Assembly: GCA_020848835.1 (NCBI GenBank)
Contig: JADLHJ010000067.1
Span: 1 to 64,000, forward strand
Direction of reading: 5' to 3'
DNA: 64,000 nt
Source of the DNA: Candidatus Hydrogenedentota bacterium
Lineage (GTDB): Bacteria > Hydrogenedentota > Hydrogenedentia > Hydrogenedentales > SLHB01
How positions within the stretch are numbered: the first letter of the stretch is position 1; the number at the start of each line of letters is the position of its first letter. Under the pieces are notes generated by a model that was not told where the DNA came from, did not search any database, and was given only the letters and a program-made list of their open reading frames with translations. Made by a program: the position numbers and the translations under genes. Positions 48,915-60,352 of this stretch are shown here, one piece after another.

Positions 48915-49640
48915 TTAGTAGGCAGTAATTTCTGGATGTTTCACGGAGTGGCACGCTCCGTCCAGGAAATACCAGGTTGCTTTGCGGAGGAGAACACCCG
49001 ATTCGTGCATCTTGTCGATCACGCACTTCGTTGCTTCTCCTAATTCGCGGCGGCGCGCAACGTGATGCGCCAAAACCGCCCATCTCGCCTTGGTTCCTGA
49101 CTCACCGCCATACATGTATGAAACAGTCTTCGCCCCGTCAAATGTCAGTGCCGCCGAAAGACGACGCCGCCACCCCCTTACGAACTCCTCCTGCATTGAA
49201 GATGCCACCGACAATCGCACGTATATGTAAAATACCGCTTCAGAGGCGACCAGATTCTGCGCTACGTACTCAACATTAGCCCAGACATCTTCGGTCGACG
49301 GCTCTCTCCTGTTCTTTTTTGGCCGATTGTTTCGCGCGGCATCTTCATCAACAATTTCGGAACAGAGGTTTATGCATTCATCACAAATCGCACACTGGCC
49401 GTTTCCACCCAGCGCCATGACTTCACTGCGCCGTTTGCCGCAAAAGCTGCAGTTCTGTCGGGGTGTAGTGCATTGCGCATCCGATTCCGGAGCATCCTCG
49501 GATGACATGAAGAACTTCTCATAGAAAGCATCGACGCACACATCACAGATATTCACATGGGGCCCGGCAATAAGTTTCATTACATCGGTATGCGCGGCCA
49601 AGCAAAACGAACACCGATGAACACCTTCCTTTTCGCGCAT
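48915..49640 (-). CDS. Protein with two ClpX-type C4 zinc fingers and an unknown C-terminal domain
   Basis: The 241-residue product has two treble-clef zinc fingers of the ClpX N-terminal type in tandem. The first is CSFCLAAHTDVMKLIAGP...ICDVCVDAF (about residues 10-40), the second CSFCGKRRSEVMALGG...ICDECINLCSEIV (about 64-98). In ClpX this domain dimerises and binds adaptors and substrates. Here no AAA+ ATPase domain follows; instead there are about 140 residues of unrelated mixed sequence (VWANVEYVAQNL...), without recognisable motifs. It could serve as an adaptor or competitor for ClpXP. The ATG at 49640 follows AAGGAG nine bases upstream. It lies apart from any clp gene. Confidence 0.85.
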   Translation of the reverse strand: MREKEGVHRCSFCLAAHTDVMKLIAGPHVNICDVCVDAFYEKFFMSSEDAPESDAQCTTPRQNCSFCGKRRSEVMALGGNGQCAICDECINLCSEIVDEDAARNNRPKKNRREPSTEDVWANVEYVAQNLVASEAVFYIYVRLSVASSMQEEFVRGWRRRLSAALTFDGAKTVSYMYGGESGTKARWAVLAHHVARRRELGEATKCVIDKMHESGVLLRKATWYFLDGACHSVKHPEITAY

Positions 49641-49689
49641 TGGTCAATGCTCCTTAGTGCATACCTGCGGAATGAGCGCGCAAATTGAG

Positions 49690-50964
49690 CTACAGCGTGT
49701 AGACCTTTTCCTCTTCGGCGTTCCATAGCATAGTTTTGCTTTGCCGGTACGATTCGACGGCCATCTTGATGGCTACCATGGTCGATGCACCAAGTTCCAC
49801 GTTGCAAAAAGTCGGCCCCAATCCACGAATCGCGTCGATGAAATTGCCTTCCATGTCTCGCTTCTGTTCGATGGGAATTCGTATCTCGTCTTTCCCTTCG
49901 TTTGCCGCCTTGAACTCTTCCTTGAAATCGCCGTTGCCCTGCAGGAACGGCTCTCCACCCAGCTCCATCGTCCCAAACTTTCCATATACGCGATCGAGTA
50001 TTCCTGCATCGTTAGTCAGCGTGCTCACCAGAAACATCGACCACTCGCTTGGATAGTCGGCTGACATCAAGAACGTGTCTGGTATATCGCGCCCGTCTTT
50101 TTCGATGTATTGACCGCCCGTCGCACTCACGCGCTTCGGATACTCGCCATTCGGCCCAGCGACAGTAATCAGGAATGGCGCGAGTTTGTGATACAAAAGG
50201 TCCGTTGCAACGCCGCCGTTATACGGCCAATACTTTCTAAAGCGAAAGAAATGGTCCGGCGTCCATGGAATGCGCGGCGCGAGGCCCCATTTCCAGCCCA
50301 GCCACATATCCCAATCGATGTAGTCATCACCCGTTTTGTCCGGGCCAGCCGTCGGATCGACTTTCTGATGCTCGTTGAACAAACAGATGCGCGCATTGCG
50401 ATTGTACGCGCCGTGTGCCCAGGTCACCTTGCCGATACGCCCCGCGCTTATCGCATCGTGTCCCTTCCAAAATGAATCGTTGCCCGCGCCCTGCGGCCCG
50501 ACCTGGAACACGCGATCCGAATTCCGCACAACGTTGCGCAGTTCAATTGCCTGCTCCACGGTATGCGTCATCGGCTTCTCGCAATACACGTGCTTGCCCG
50601 CGGCAATCGCGTCCATCGCAATCTTTGCGTGCCAATGGTCCGGCGTAGCAATCAAGACTGCATCAATATCTGGCCGCTCCAGCAATTTCCGATAATCGCT
50701 AAATCCCTCGCCCTGACAAATATCCTTCGCGCGATTGATACGCCGCGTATATACATCGCACACCGCAACGACTTTGATATTGTCCGCTTCGCTCTTACTG
50801 ACAAGGCTTCCGACATGCCCCGTTCCCATCCCACCACACCCGATAACGCCAAAATTGATCCGCTCGTTGGCGCCAAGAGCAGTGGTTGGTGCAATTGCGG
50901 AGATTGTCGCTGCCGAAGAAATTTTAAGAAATGTCCGTCGCGAAGGGATCTTGACTGTTGCCAT
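49690..50964 (-). CDS. Tat-exported Gfo/Idh/MocA-family oxidoreductase
   Basis: The 424-residue product starts with a Tat signal, PSRRTFLKISSAATISAIAP, ending near residue 32. A Rossmann fold with FGVIGCGGMGTGHV (GxGxxG) comes next, then VYCEKPMTHTVEQA (the EKP motif near residue 128) and the long beta-sheet C-terminal domain. Many such exported oxidoreductases occur in planctomycete-like bacteria, presumably acting on sugars or cyclitols with NAD(P) bound before export. A GAGGAG site lies six bases before the ATG. It is co-oriented with the permease gene upstream at a 45-bp gap, though a functional link is not evident. Confidence 0.92.
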   Translation of the reverse strand: MATVKIPSRRTFLKISSAATISAIAPTTALGANERINFGVIGCGGMGTGHVGSLVSKSEADNIKVVAVCDVYTRRINRAKDICQGEGFSDYRKLLERPDIDAVLIATPDHWHAKIAMDAIAAGKHVYCEKPMTHTVEQAIELRNVVRNSDRVFQVGPQGAGNDSFWKGHDAISAGRIGKVTWAHGAYNRNARICLFNEHQKVDPTAGPDKTGDDYIDWDMWLGWKWGLAPRIPWTPDHFFRFRKYWPYNGGVATDLLYHKLAPFLITVAGPNGEYPKRVSATGGQYIEKDGRDIPDTFLMSADYPSEWSMFLVSTLTNDAGILDRVYGKFGTMELGGEPFLQGNGDFKEEFKAANEGKDEIRIPIEQKRDMEGNFIDAIRGLGPTFCNVELGASTMVAIKMAVESYRQSKTMLWNAEEEKVYTL

Positions 50965-51009
50965 CTCTATCTCCTCTCTTCAGGATTATCTTGGCATCAG
51001 CCCAAGCAA

Positions 51010-52446
51010 CTAGGCTTGCCCTCGCCCTCTCCACGCCCAGTAAAACGGTGCCGCCGACAACATCAACACCAGTCCAATTCCGGCATTTGCCGGTGCCTGG
51101 ATGATGGTCACGACCACGAGCACGATGCAGAACGCCACAAAAAACCCGGGCACAAAAGGATACAACGGCACTTTGTAGGCGCGCGGCGCGTCCGGCATCG
51201 TTCGCCGCAGCACAAATACCCCTAGCGCCGTCGCGCCGTAGAAAATAAACGACGCAAAAATAACCATGTCTGTAAGCTGATCGAAGGTGCCGCTAATCAC
51301 CAATATCGATGCCCACACACCCTGAATGATCAGCGAGTTCGACGGGGTCCTGTGTACGGGATGACACTTCGACGCGCTGCGAAAGAACAATCCGTCGCGC
51401 GCCATCGCGAAGTATACGCGCGAGTGCGGCATCAACTGGCAATTTGTCGCGCCGAATGTCGAAAGCAAAATCAGCACGGCGATAAACGTCGCACCGCCGT
51501 TGCCCATAAACGAACGCATTGCCTCCACGGCCACGATGCTGTTCTGTTTCTCGGTAAGCGCCGCCATCTTTTCAACAGGCAGGACATAGAGGTAGGCCGC
51601 GTTCACCACGCAATACACCAGCATCACGCACGCAGTTCCAATCGTCAGCGCCAACGGAATGTTGCGTTTCGCGTTGCGCACTTCCGCGCCGAGTGACGTA
51701 ATATTGTTCCAACCGTCATACGCCCAGAACGCCCCAAGAAACGCGGCGAACATCGCCCCGAACAGACCAAGCGAAGTTTTGTACTCCGCGGTTGCGCTCG
51801 GCCCTAACGGAGAAAAATTCTCGACGCTTCCTTTGCCGATCGTCAGCCCAAGCAGCACCACCAGCGCGATTCCCACAATCTTCAACGTGGTTGTAATGTT
51901 CGCGATTACGCCACCGAACACAACCCCCATGTAGTTCGCCGTGGTTAACGCGACTATCGTGGCGATCGTGAATAATTTCACGCCCATGTTGTCGAAGGGC
52001 TGAAACAATCCCAGCACCGACCACTGCTCGTACACTTCCGGAAATCGCGGAAAAGCAAACAACGAATTCGCCGACTCGCCAAACACGTATGCGATAGACG
52101 CGATCGACGCCGTTTGAATAATCGTGAAAGACGACCACCCGTACAAGAACGCGAACCCGCGCCCGTACATCTTCTTGAAAAACTGATAGAACCCGCCCGG
52201 CTCCGCGATGATCCCCGCCACCTCGGCATTGCTTAACGCGCCAAACAAGGTCACAATGCCAGCGATAATCCAGCACGCGATCAACAAACCCGGCGACTGC
52301 ACCTCCGCCGCCATCGGCGCGGCCTTTTTGAACACGCCGGATCCGATCATGTTTCCCATGATGATCATGCACGCAGTGAACAGCCCAAGCTTCGCGATTA
52401 GGCCGGACTCGTGAATCTCATTCTTATTTTCGCTGTGGTCAGTCAA
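51010..52446 (-). CDS. APC-superfamily amino-acid permease
   Basis: The 478-residue protein has about 12 helices and typical APC motifs: MIIMGNMIGSGVFKKAAPMA near residue 30 (GxGIG-like helix 1), AEVAGIIAEPGGFYQF, FWAYDGWNNITSLGAEVRN (helix 6 region) and ATNCQLMPHSRVYFAMARDGLFF. It closely resembles the LAT/YfnA branch that moves neutral or branched-chain amino acids by exchange or cation symport. The start is the TTG at 52446 with no good ribosome binding site. The first internal ATG lies inside helix 1, so the TTG or a nearby codon must be used. Confidence 0.9.
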   Translation of the reverse strand: MTDHSENKNEIHESGLIAKLGLFTACMIIMGNMIGSGVFKKAAPMAAEVQSPGLLIACWIIAGIVTLFGALSNAEVAGIIAEPGGFYQFFKKMYGRGFAFLYGWSSFTIIQTASIASIAYVFGESANSLFAFPRFPEVYEQWSVLGLFQPFDNMGVKLFTIATIVALTTANYMGVVFGGVIANITTTLKIVGIALVVLLGLTIGKGSVENFSPLGPSATAEYKTSLGLFGAMFAAFLGAFWAYDGWNNITSLGAEVRNAKRNIPLALTIGTACVMLVYCVVNAAYLYVLPVEKMAALTEKQNSIVAVEAMRSFMGNGGATFIAVLILLSTFGATNCQLMPHSRVYFAMARDGLFFRSASKCHPVHRTPSNSLIIQGVWASILVISGTFDQLTDMVIFASFIFYGATALGVFVLRRTMPDAPRAYKVPLYPFVPGFFVAFCIVLVVVTIIQAPANAGIGLVLMLSAAPFYWAWRGRGQA

Positions 52447-52491
52447 CGCACTCGCCGGAGATATTTGTTGCGAATAAGTTGTCGGTTCATA

Positions 52492-53616
52492 TTAAAACTT
52501 CTGCGACCGCTCCATATCGTCAAGCCACTTACCCATGCGCTCCTTGAATCCACTAAAGATGAACTCGCCGGTTACCACCTCGCCTGCGATCTTCGTATCG
52601 CCGGTCACGGAAATCTCGTCATCCTCGACATCTCTAACGCTGGCCTCTCGAATATCATCGAGAATCTTCTTCGACTTCTCGGCACTTGCCGCGTCTTTCG
52701 CGCGCGCTGTCACGAGGATTTTGAAATCACCCGTCTCCGTGAAATCGCCGATCACGCTCAGTTCGGAAGCCAATTCCAAAAGTGGCCCCGCGCTCTGCTC
52801 TTCGGTAGCTTCCCCACCCTCGGTGCTTTGCTCGGTCTTGGCCACTTCTGTATCCAATGGCAATTGGGCCTCTGCCATCGCTTCCGCGCCTGACGCGGTA
52901 ACACTTGCTTCAGCCACTTGAGCTTCCGCGAGGGGCGCTGCGGTTTCTGTACTTGGCTCGCCCCTGTGCTCTAAGGGTTCTGCAGACTGCCGCTCGATGC
53001 GATAGAACGGTTCCAAGGCGAGTATCGCCTCTCCGCTATGGTTCTGCATCACAATTTCTATCGCGTGTCCGCCCTCGAGTTTCACCCCCGTGCGCGGCGC
53101 CACCTCTGGCCAATGCTTTCCCGCCAACGCCTCCGACTCCGCGTCGACCGCGCCTTCCCCACGCAATATGATCGCGCCCTTTTCGCGCGTAAGCGATTTC
53201 GTCAGCCACGTGTCGATTCCCGGTGTATCCCCTTCCTTTTCCGACACCTCGATAGCGGCCTTGCTCACTTCATTGAACATCATCATAAAGGCAGGCCCAA
53301 GATGTTTGGGGCTGCCCGCAATAGTGACCGTTCGTTTTTTCCTCATGGGATCAAGATCCACGACTACGCCCGCCTCGTGCGGCAGGAAATAACTCATGGG
53401 GCTCCCTCGCTGATCCATCATCGCGATGAACTGCTCATGGTTGGGATCGAGCGCAATAGCCGCCACGGTGTCGTTCGTCACAAAGCTAGCCACCGGCACC
53501 CGCGGCGCACTGTCGATTATGTCGAAGACATACAACGGAACGACCAACAACAGCACCACCAGCAACAGCACGCTGACCCCAAACACCACCAGCGCGATGA
53601 CACAACCTCGACTCAT
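52492..53616 (-). CDS. Single-pass membrane protein of unknown function
   Basis: The 374-residue product has an N-terminal helix (RGCVIALVVFGVSVLLLVVL, about residues 3-30) and a soluble remainder with a possible DUF3352-like beta-rich structure. A low-complexity Ala/Glu/Thr-rich segment lies at about 205-285. No catalytic motif is recognised. The start at ATG 53616 is preferred because GGGGAG lies about eight bases upstream and it puts the helix at the N-terminus; an in-frame ATG at 53718 would add 34 Gly/Met/Arg-rich residues that look non-coding. It is divergent from recO. Confidence 0.65.
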   Translation of the reverse strand: MSRGCVIALVVFGVSVLLLVVLLLVVPLYVFDIIDSAPRVPVASFVTNDTVAAIALDPNHEQFIAMMDQRGSPMSYFLPHEAGVVVDLDPMRKKRTVTIAGSPKHLGPAFMMMFNEVSKAAIEVSEKEGDTPGIDTWLTKSLTREKGAIILRGEGAVDAESEALAGKHWPEVAPRTGVKLEGGHAIEIVMQNHSGEAILALEPFYRIERQSAEPLEHRGEPSTETAAPLAEAQVAEASVTASGAEAMAEAQLPLDTEVAKTEQSTEGGEATEEQSAGPLLELASELSVIGDFTETGDFKILVTARAKDAASAEKSKKILDDIREASVRDVEDDEISVTGDTKIAGEVVTGEFIFSGFKERMGKWLDDMERSQKF

Positions 53617-53871
53617 TAGTGGACTCCCCAACAAACCGCGCGCAACTATACCACGCATGGAGATGCGCACTCCTTGTCCCATACCTCCCGTTCTTCCCAT
53701 CATTCCGAAACTTCCCACTATCTGCTATTGTGAAGCCTGTATTTGCGTTTCCCGCACCGCTATTGCTACCCTATTTGCCGTGTACCTGCCCTGGTCTGAA
53801 CTCGATTCCCTGCGCAAATTTAACGCCTTCGGGCACGCACGGCGCGCCCCGAATACGGCGCGGAGTTAACC

Positions 53872-54528
53872 ATGGGACAGGAACGTAGCGAAGCGATCGT
53901 CGTGCGCGGAGTCGATTTCAGCGAGACGAGCCGCATCGTCACCTTCTTAACGCCGGCGCGCGGCAAACTCGCGTGCATGGCGCAAGGCGTTCGGCGCGCA
54001 AAGAGCCCAATGGCAGGTGCGCTCGACACCTTCAACCGGCTCGAGATCGTGTATTACTGGAAAGACGGGCGAAGCGTGCAGAAGCTGGCCGAGGCCGCGC
54101 TGCAGCACAGCTACCCCGGCATTAAATCAGATTTGAATAAGAGCATGTTCGCGGCGTTCCCGCTCGAGTTCGCGTACAAAGTAGCGCAGGAAAACGAACC
54201 CTCACACGAATTGTTCGCGGCGCTCGCGGAAGGCCTGGCAGACATGGAGTCGTGGACGGGTCCCGCGCGTACGCACGCCGCGTGGCAAACGATGCGCTTG
54301 CTCGCTGTTGCCGGGTTCGAGCCGGACCTGAGCTGCGCGCAATCGTTTGAGATTCCCGTTCGCGCGGGCACACTCGATGTGTTGCGCGAACTGGCAGCGT
54401 TGAGCGACACGTGCCCGGTGCGAATCGATCAGCCGGAGGCTTTCGAGAGCCTCGCGCGTTATACGGTTCGTCACGTTGATTCGGAATTCCGCAGTCTGCG
54501 CGTAATCGCGCAAATGTTTAGTAAGTAA
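53872..54528 (+). CDS. recO: DNA repair protein RecO
   Basis: The 218-residue product has the RecO OB fold at the N-terminus: SEAIVVRGVDFSETSRIVTFLTPARGKLACMAQGVRR (core SETSRIVTFLT and ACMAQGVRR). The helical C-terminal part carries FEPDLSCAQ where other RecO proteins have the CxxC zinc finger. Only one cysteine of that finger is visible (LSCAQ), so the zinc site is probably lost, as in several phyla. RecO loads RecA at gaps with RecR. It is followed 30 bp later by lepA, with GGAG before its own ATG. Confidence 0.88.
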   Translation: MGQERSEAIVVRGVDFSETSRIVTFLTPARGKLACMAQGVRRAKSPMAGALDTFNRLEIVYYWKDGRSVQKLAEAALQHSYPGIKSDLNKSMFAAFPLEFAYKVAQENEPSHELFAALAEGLADMESWTGPARTHAAWQTMRLLAVAGFEPDLSCAQSFEIPVRAGTLDVLRELAALSDTCPVRIDQPEAFESLARYTVRHVDSEFRSLRVIAQMFSK

Positions 54529-54558
54529 ACGCAACCACAAAGCAAGACATCGAAATAC

Positions 54559-56378
<1,820 letters not shown>

Positions 56379-56379
<1 letters not shown>

Positions 56380-57824
56380 TGTCCGGCAAAAAACCGGATA
56401 CCAGTTCACCAGCAGCCGCCGTGCTGCGCCCGATAGCCTCTGCCATTCAGGCGATCACCGGCCCCTGGACCCGTGAAAACGGATGGAGCTGGATCAAGCT
56501 GATCGTCTTCGTCCTCACCGTCTGGTGGTTCTTCATCCAGCCCTTCCGCATTCCTTCGCAGTCTATGTTCCCAACGCTCAACGGCGACCCCGGCTTCTTT
56601 ACCGGCGATCGCGTATTTGTAAACAAACTCGCATTCGGCCCGCGCATTCCTTTCACTACCACGCGCCTCTGGAACATGGGACACCCGCGTCGCTTCGACG
56701 TAGTGGTCTTCCGCGCCATCGACGACGACTCCCCGCGCGATACGTTCTTCCAGCGCACGATGAATTTCTTCCTTCCAAAGGTGCTCATCAAGCGCGTAAT
56801 CGGTTTGCCCGGTGAACACGTGCACATCGCCGGCGGCAAGATGTATATCAACGGCAAGCCGTTGGAATTGCCGGACAATATGACGAATCTTGAGTTTCCG
56901 AATGGCCAAGTGGGCGTTAAATACACCAACGAGGCACCGCTACAGTTCAAGATCCCAACAGATAAAATGGAAGCGGATATTCGGCGTGAGAACGGATCCG
57001 AAGATGACGTGAACTTCATGCGAGTGGACACCTTGCAGTACCTTGCTAGTCCAAATTCAATGAAGTACGGCTGCATTTTCGATGACAAGTATTCGGTCGT
57101 TCCTCCCGGACACTATCTCTGCCTCGGCGACAACAGTGCCAGCAGTAAAGACAGCCGCTACTTCGGCTGGGTCCCCGAAGACTGGATGTTCGGCCGCGCA
57201 TTCTGCGTCTGGTGGCCCTTCAAACACCGCAAAGATCTCAGCGGCTTCACCGACACCTTCTCCGGCATGCTGCTCCTCATCGGCATACCCGGCCTCTTGC
57301 TCGGCTACGAGTTCATCATTCGCCCCTTCGTCGCCGTCGCCATGCGTGTACGCGGCGAGGGATTGTCCGGCGCGCTTCAACGCGGCGACCGTGTGATCAT
57401 CAACCGCCTCGCCTACGGACTGCGCAGGCCCTTCTCCGACAAACGCATCACCGCCGGCCGGCCCGCGAATCGCGGCGAAGTCGTCGCCTATTTCGTCCCC
57501 AGCGGTGACGATACCCAATACTCCGGCGAAGCCCTCCTGGGCCGCATCGCAGGCCTACCCGGTGACGCCATCACCGTCGAAAGCGGCGTCATCTTCGTCA
57601 ACGGACAATCCACTGGCGTGAAATTCGACTCTGGCGAAAGTGGCGGCACAAGGATCAAAAGAACGGGCAACGTCCCCCAAACTCGCTACCTCATCCTCAC
57701 CGAAGCAGGTGACACCGCCCCCGACAGCCGAACGCTCGGCTTCATCGCACACGATCTCCTAATCGGCCCCGCCACCCGCATATGGTGGCCCCCGCAACGA
57801 ATGCGTTCGCTCGCTTCACGATAA
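56379..57824 (+). CDS. lepB: Signal peptidase I fused to a degenerate second signal-peptidase domain
   Basis: The 481-residue product is about twice the usual core. One membrane helix (about 38-55) is followed by the active domain: catalytic Ser62 in IPSQSMFPTL, Lys138 in VLIKRVIGLPGE, and the box GDNSASSKDSRYFGWVPED near residue 245. A second membrane helix region (about 290-315) follows, then a repeat of the fold with GEGLSGALQRGDRVIINRL, LGRIAGLPGD and DTAPDSRTLGFIAHDLLIGPA. In the repeat the Ser position is Gly and the Lys position is Gly, so it cannot cleave. The first half should remove Sec signal peptides; the second may bind substrate or aid dimer-like packing. It is translationally coupled to lepA. 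Confidence 0.9.
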
Positions 57825-57835
57825 GGTGAGATCGT

Positions 57836-58309
57836 ATGGTCGCCATCCGCGAATATCGCGACGCGGACATTCCGATTTGCGCGCGGCTTTATTACGACAC
57901 CGTGATCAACATCAACGCCCGCGACTACACCCCCGAGCAGATCAAAGCATGGTCCCCTGAAGTGTGGCCCGATTCATTCTGGCGCGAACGCTTCCAACGC
58001 GCACATAAAGTCTTCATCGCGGAAATCGAGAACAATATTGTCGGCTTCTCCGAGTACCATGCCGACGGTCACGTCGATACCTTCTACGTCCATCACGAAC
58101 ACCAAGGCCAAGGCATCGGCAAACGCCTTATGCAACGCATCGAACAAGAAGCCGCGCAGACCGGCGTCAAAAAACTCTACCTCGAAGCCAGCATCACAGG
58201 GCGCCCGCGCTTCGCGCGCATGGGATTTGCCATTGTCGGCGAAGAAGTGAAAGAGTATCGTGGTGCGATCTTCTGCCAGGCATTAATGGAAAAACAATTG
58301 GCGCCTTAG
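57836..58309 (+). CDS. GNAT-family N-acetyltransferase
   Basis: The 157-residue product is one GNAT domain: REYRDADIPICARLYYDTV at the start, then VDTFYVHHEHQGQGIGKRLMQRIEQ (acetyl-CoA-binding motif with HQGQGIGKRL near residue 92) and LYLEASITGRPRFARMGF. The family acetylates small amines, antibiotics or protein N-termini; the substrate is unknown. The RYTPEQIKAWSPE-like DYTPEQIKAWSPE segment is typical of the YafP/ElaA-like branch. It lies 11 bp after lepB and 19 bp before fabH. Confidence 0.9.
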   Translation: MVAIREYRDADIPICARLYYDTVININARDYTPEQIKAWSPEVWPDSFWRERFQRAHKVFIAEIENNIVGFSEYHADGHVDTFYVHHEHQGQGIGKRLMQRIEQEAAQTGVKKLYLEASITGRPRFARMGFAIVGEEVKEYRGAIFCQALMEKQLAP

Positions 58310-58328
58310 CGCCGTGGACGATTCGTAA

Positions 58329-59309
58329 ATGATCAAAGCCCGCATCATCGGCACCGGCCACTACCTGCCGGAGCGCGTCCTCACTAACAACGACCTCGAA
58401 CATCTGATGGATACGACGGACGAGTGGATCCGTCAGCGCACCGGGATCCTGCAGCGTCACATCGCCGCAGACAACGAAGCCGCGAGCGATCTCGCCGCGC
58501 ACGCCAGCCAAAACGCGATGAAGTCCGCAAGCATCTCTGCGGAGGAAATCGATTTCGTCATCTGCGCCACACTCACGCCCGACTATTTCATGCCCTCCTC
58601 CGGCTGTCTCGTCCAACACAAGATTGGGGCGAAACGAGCAGGCGCGTGCGATATCAACGCAGCATGCTCAGGTTTCATCTACGGACTCCAACAAGCCGAT
58701 GCGCTGATCCGCGCAGGAGTGCACAAGACAATACTCGTCGCCGGCAGCGAAATCATGACCTCACGCCTCGACTGGACAAAGCGCGACACCGCAGTCCTCT
58801 TTGGCGATGGCTCCGGCGCGGTCGTATTGCGCGCAGACAACGGCGACTCGGGTGTCATAACAACCTACACTGCTTCAGATGGTGGAGGCCACGACATACT
58901 CATGGTCCCCGCCGGCGGTTCTGCACAAGCAATAACACCGGAAAACATAAACGAGTTGAACCGCGGCATCCTCATGAACGGACGTGAACTCTACAAGCGC
59001 GCCGTGTACGCATTCGGCGATGCCGTCGAACAAGCTTTGAAACGCGCAAACGTGCGCGTAGATGAAATTGATCTCTTCGTGCCGCACCAGGCCAATAAAC
59101 GCATCATCGCCGCCGCCTGCGAACGCATCGGCCTCCCCGAAGAAAAAATATTCTTGAACCTCGATCAAGTTGCCAACACCAGCGCCGCGTCGATCCCTAT
59201 CGCCCTCGATCAAGCCTGCGCCCAAGGCCGCATCCGCGAAGGCTCCCTCGTCCTCCTCGCCGCGTTCGGAGCAGGCCTAACCTGGGGCTCCGCAGTGATT
59301 CGCTGGTAA
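58329..59309 (+). CDS. fabH: Beta-ketoacyl-ACP synthase III
   Basis: The 326-residue product has the complete FabH triad: Cys in DINAACSGFIYGL (near residue 113), His in DLFVPHQANKRII and Asn in LDQVANTSAASIP. The start IIGTGHYLPERVLTN and TDEWIRQRTGI are typical too. It condenses acetyl-CoA or a branched acyl-CoA with malonyl-ACP to begin fatty acid synthesis. No other fatty-acid gene adjoins, unlike the usual fab cluster. The last gene of the plus-strand run from recO, it is followed by a 266-bp gap. Confidence 0.95.
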   Translation: MIKARIIGTGHYLPERVLTNNDLEHLMDTTDEWIRQRTGILQRHIAADNEAASDLAAHASQNAMKSASISAEEIDFVICATLTPDYFMPSSGCLVQHKIGAKRAGACDINAACSGFIYGLQQADALIRAGVHKTILVAGSEIMTSRLDWTKRDTAVLFGDGSGAVVLRADNGDSGVITTYTASDGGGHDILMVPAGGSAQAITPENINELNRGILMNGRELYKRAVYAFGDAVEQALKRANVRVDEIDLFVPHQANKRIIAAACERIGLPEEKIFLNLDQVANTSAASIPIALDQACAQGRIREGSLVLLAAFGAGLTWGSAVIRW

Positions 59310-59366
59310 GCAACCTCGCCATTCCCACCAAGAGATTTCAAAAACACGCCATGCGCCATTTGGAGT

Positions 59367-59387
59367 GCGGTGGCGGGCAGACACCGC
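59367..59387. repeat. GCGGTG...CACCGC hairpin in the fabH-pspC gap
   Basis: GCGGTG and CACCGC flank a nine-base loop, with TTGGAGT and TTTGGCT outside. It is a hairpin of a kind often dispersed in such genomes. It lies 58 bp after the fabH stop and could slow or end transcription. The rest of 59310-59575 shows no gene. Confidence 0.5.
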
Positions 59388-59575
59388 TTTGGCTGTTTCG
59401 GAGCCTTTGCCTGAGGTGGTTCAAGTTCAATCACATAGTGTGAAAACATGTTGAATTAAAGGAAAGTACCGCAACGTCCGCTGAACGCGGCGCGCCCCGA
59501 AGTGCGACGCTTCCTCCGGATCCTCATCACAAGCATCTGCGCAACAACGTCGCGCCGCGCTCACCAAACGCTACG

Positions 59576-60088
59576 CTACGATCCGCGCTCGTTCAAACGC
59601 CGCTCCCAATCGTACTCGCGCGCCGTAACCAGATTTTCCATCCGCCGAATGCGCCGCTCTAAATTATCGAATGTACGCTTCAACCGCGCCAGCGCCATGC
59701 TTCGCGAGTTCACGTACGAATCGTAAAACTCCTGCTCCGACTCTTCTTCAAACGGCACGACCGGCTCCAGCTTCAACAATATCGCCGCGAGAATGTACAG
59801 GCCAACGATGGGCCACAGTCCAGTGAAAATCGTCGTCACAACCACAAGCACGCGAAACCAGAAAACGTTGAACGACAAATACTCCGCCATACCCCGGCAC
59901 ACGCCAAAGATGACGCCGTGCCGCGAACGGTAAATCTGGCCTTCGCGCCGCTCGCCGCGCCAATCCGTGCCGCGCCGCCCTTCGCGCCGTTCCTCGCGCC
60001 GCTGATGTCGCGCCTCACGATGCAATTCGCGCGCGCGCCGCTCCTTGTTGCGCCACGATCCCGAATCGTTGCCAAATGGGTCGCTCAT
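59576..60088 (-). CDS. pspC: PspC-domain protein
   Basis: The 170-residue product has a very basic N-terminus (Arg/Glu-rich, about residues 1-52). The PspC domain follows, with YRSRHGVIFGVCRGMAEYL (core GVCRGMAEY), then the helix VFWFRVLVVVTTIFTGLWPIVGLYILAAIL. A C-terminal coiled-coil-like tail (about 125-165) comes last. PspC senses membrane stress and binds PspB/PspA. The charged N-terminus is longer than in E. coli. Its start overlaps the upstream PspB-like gene by 4 bp. It is the last gene of the psp cluster. Confidence 0.88.
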   Translation of the reverse strand: MSDPFGNDSGSWRNKERRARELHREARHQRREERREGRRGTDWRGERREGQIYRSRHGVIFGVCRGMAEYLSFNVFWFRVLVVVTTIFTGLWPIVGLYILAAILLKLEPVVPFEEESEQEFYDSYVNSRSMALARLKRTFDNLERRIRRMENLVTAREYDWERRLNERGS

Positions 60089-60336
60089 GACTGTGCCTCT
60101 TTCTTCTCGCTCTCGCGTTCCCGCTCCAACAACAACGTCTCCAGCGCCTCAACGCGCTCTTCCATCTTCAACAGACCGTGATAGATGTCCTGGATTAATC
60201 TAGCTTCCTCTGCATTATTCGTTTGCCGGGCCTTTCCACCTTCGCCCTTCCAGATGCGAAGGGCACCGAGAAAAACACCGCCCAATATCGCCACCATAAT
60301 GCAGAGGAAGAATAACTCTGCCGGGCCAATGCGCAT
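60085..60336 (-). CDS. PspB-like small membrane protein 1
   Basis: The 83-residue product has one N-terminal helix (AELFFLCIMVAILGGVFLGAL) and a C-terminal coiled coil: AEEARLIQDIYHGLLKMEERVEALETLLLERE (core LIQDIYHGLLKMEERV). This is the arrangement of PspB, in which LxxMxxRIxxLExIL recurs. Two further proteins of this shape lie upstream, and the three share the LIQ/MQEIY...LE.R...LE block. It probably works with PspC in membrane-stress sensing. It is translationally coupled to pspC. Confidence 0.75.
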   Translation of the reverse strand: MRIGPAELFFLCIMVAILGGVFLGALRIWKGEGGKARQTNNAEEARLIQDIYHGLLKMEERVEALETLLLERERESEKKEAQS

Positions 60337-60352
60337 GATTCACCGCTCCCTT

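Noticed and set aside
59502..59726. A 74-codon Arg/Ser-rich open frame between fabH and pspC
   Set aside because: Its second half is antisense to pspC and its composition is that of a shadow frame.
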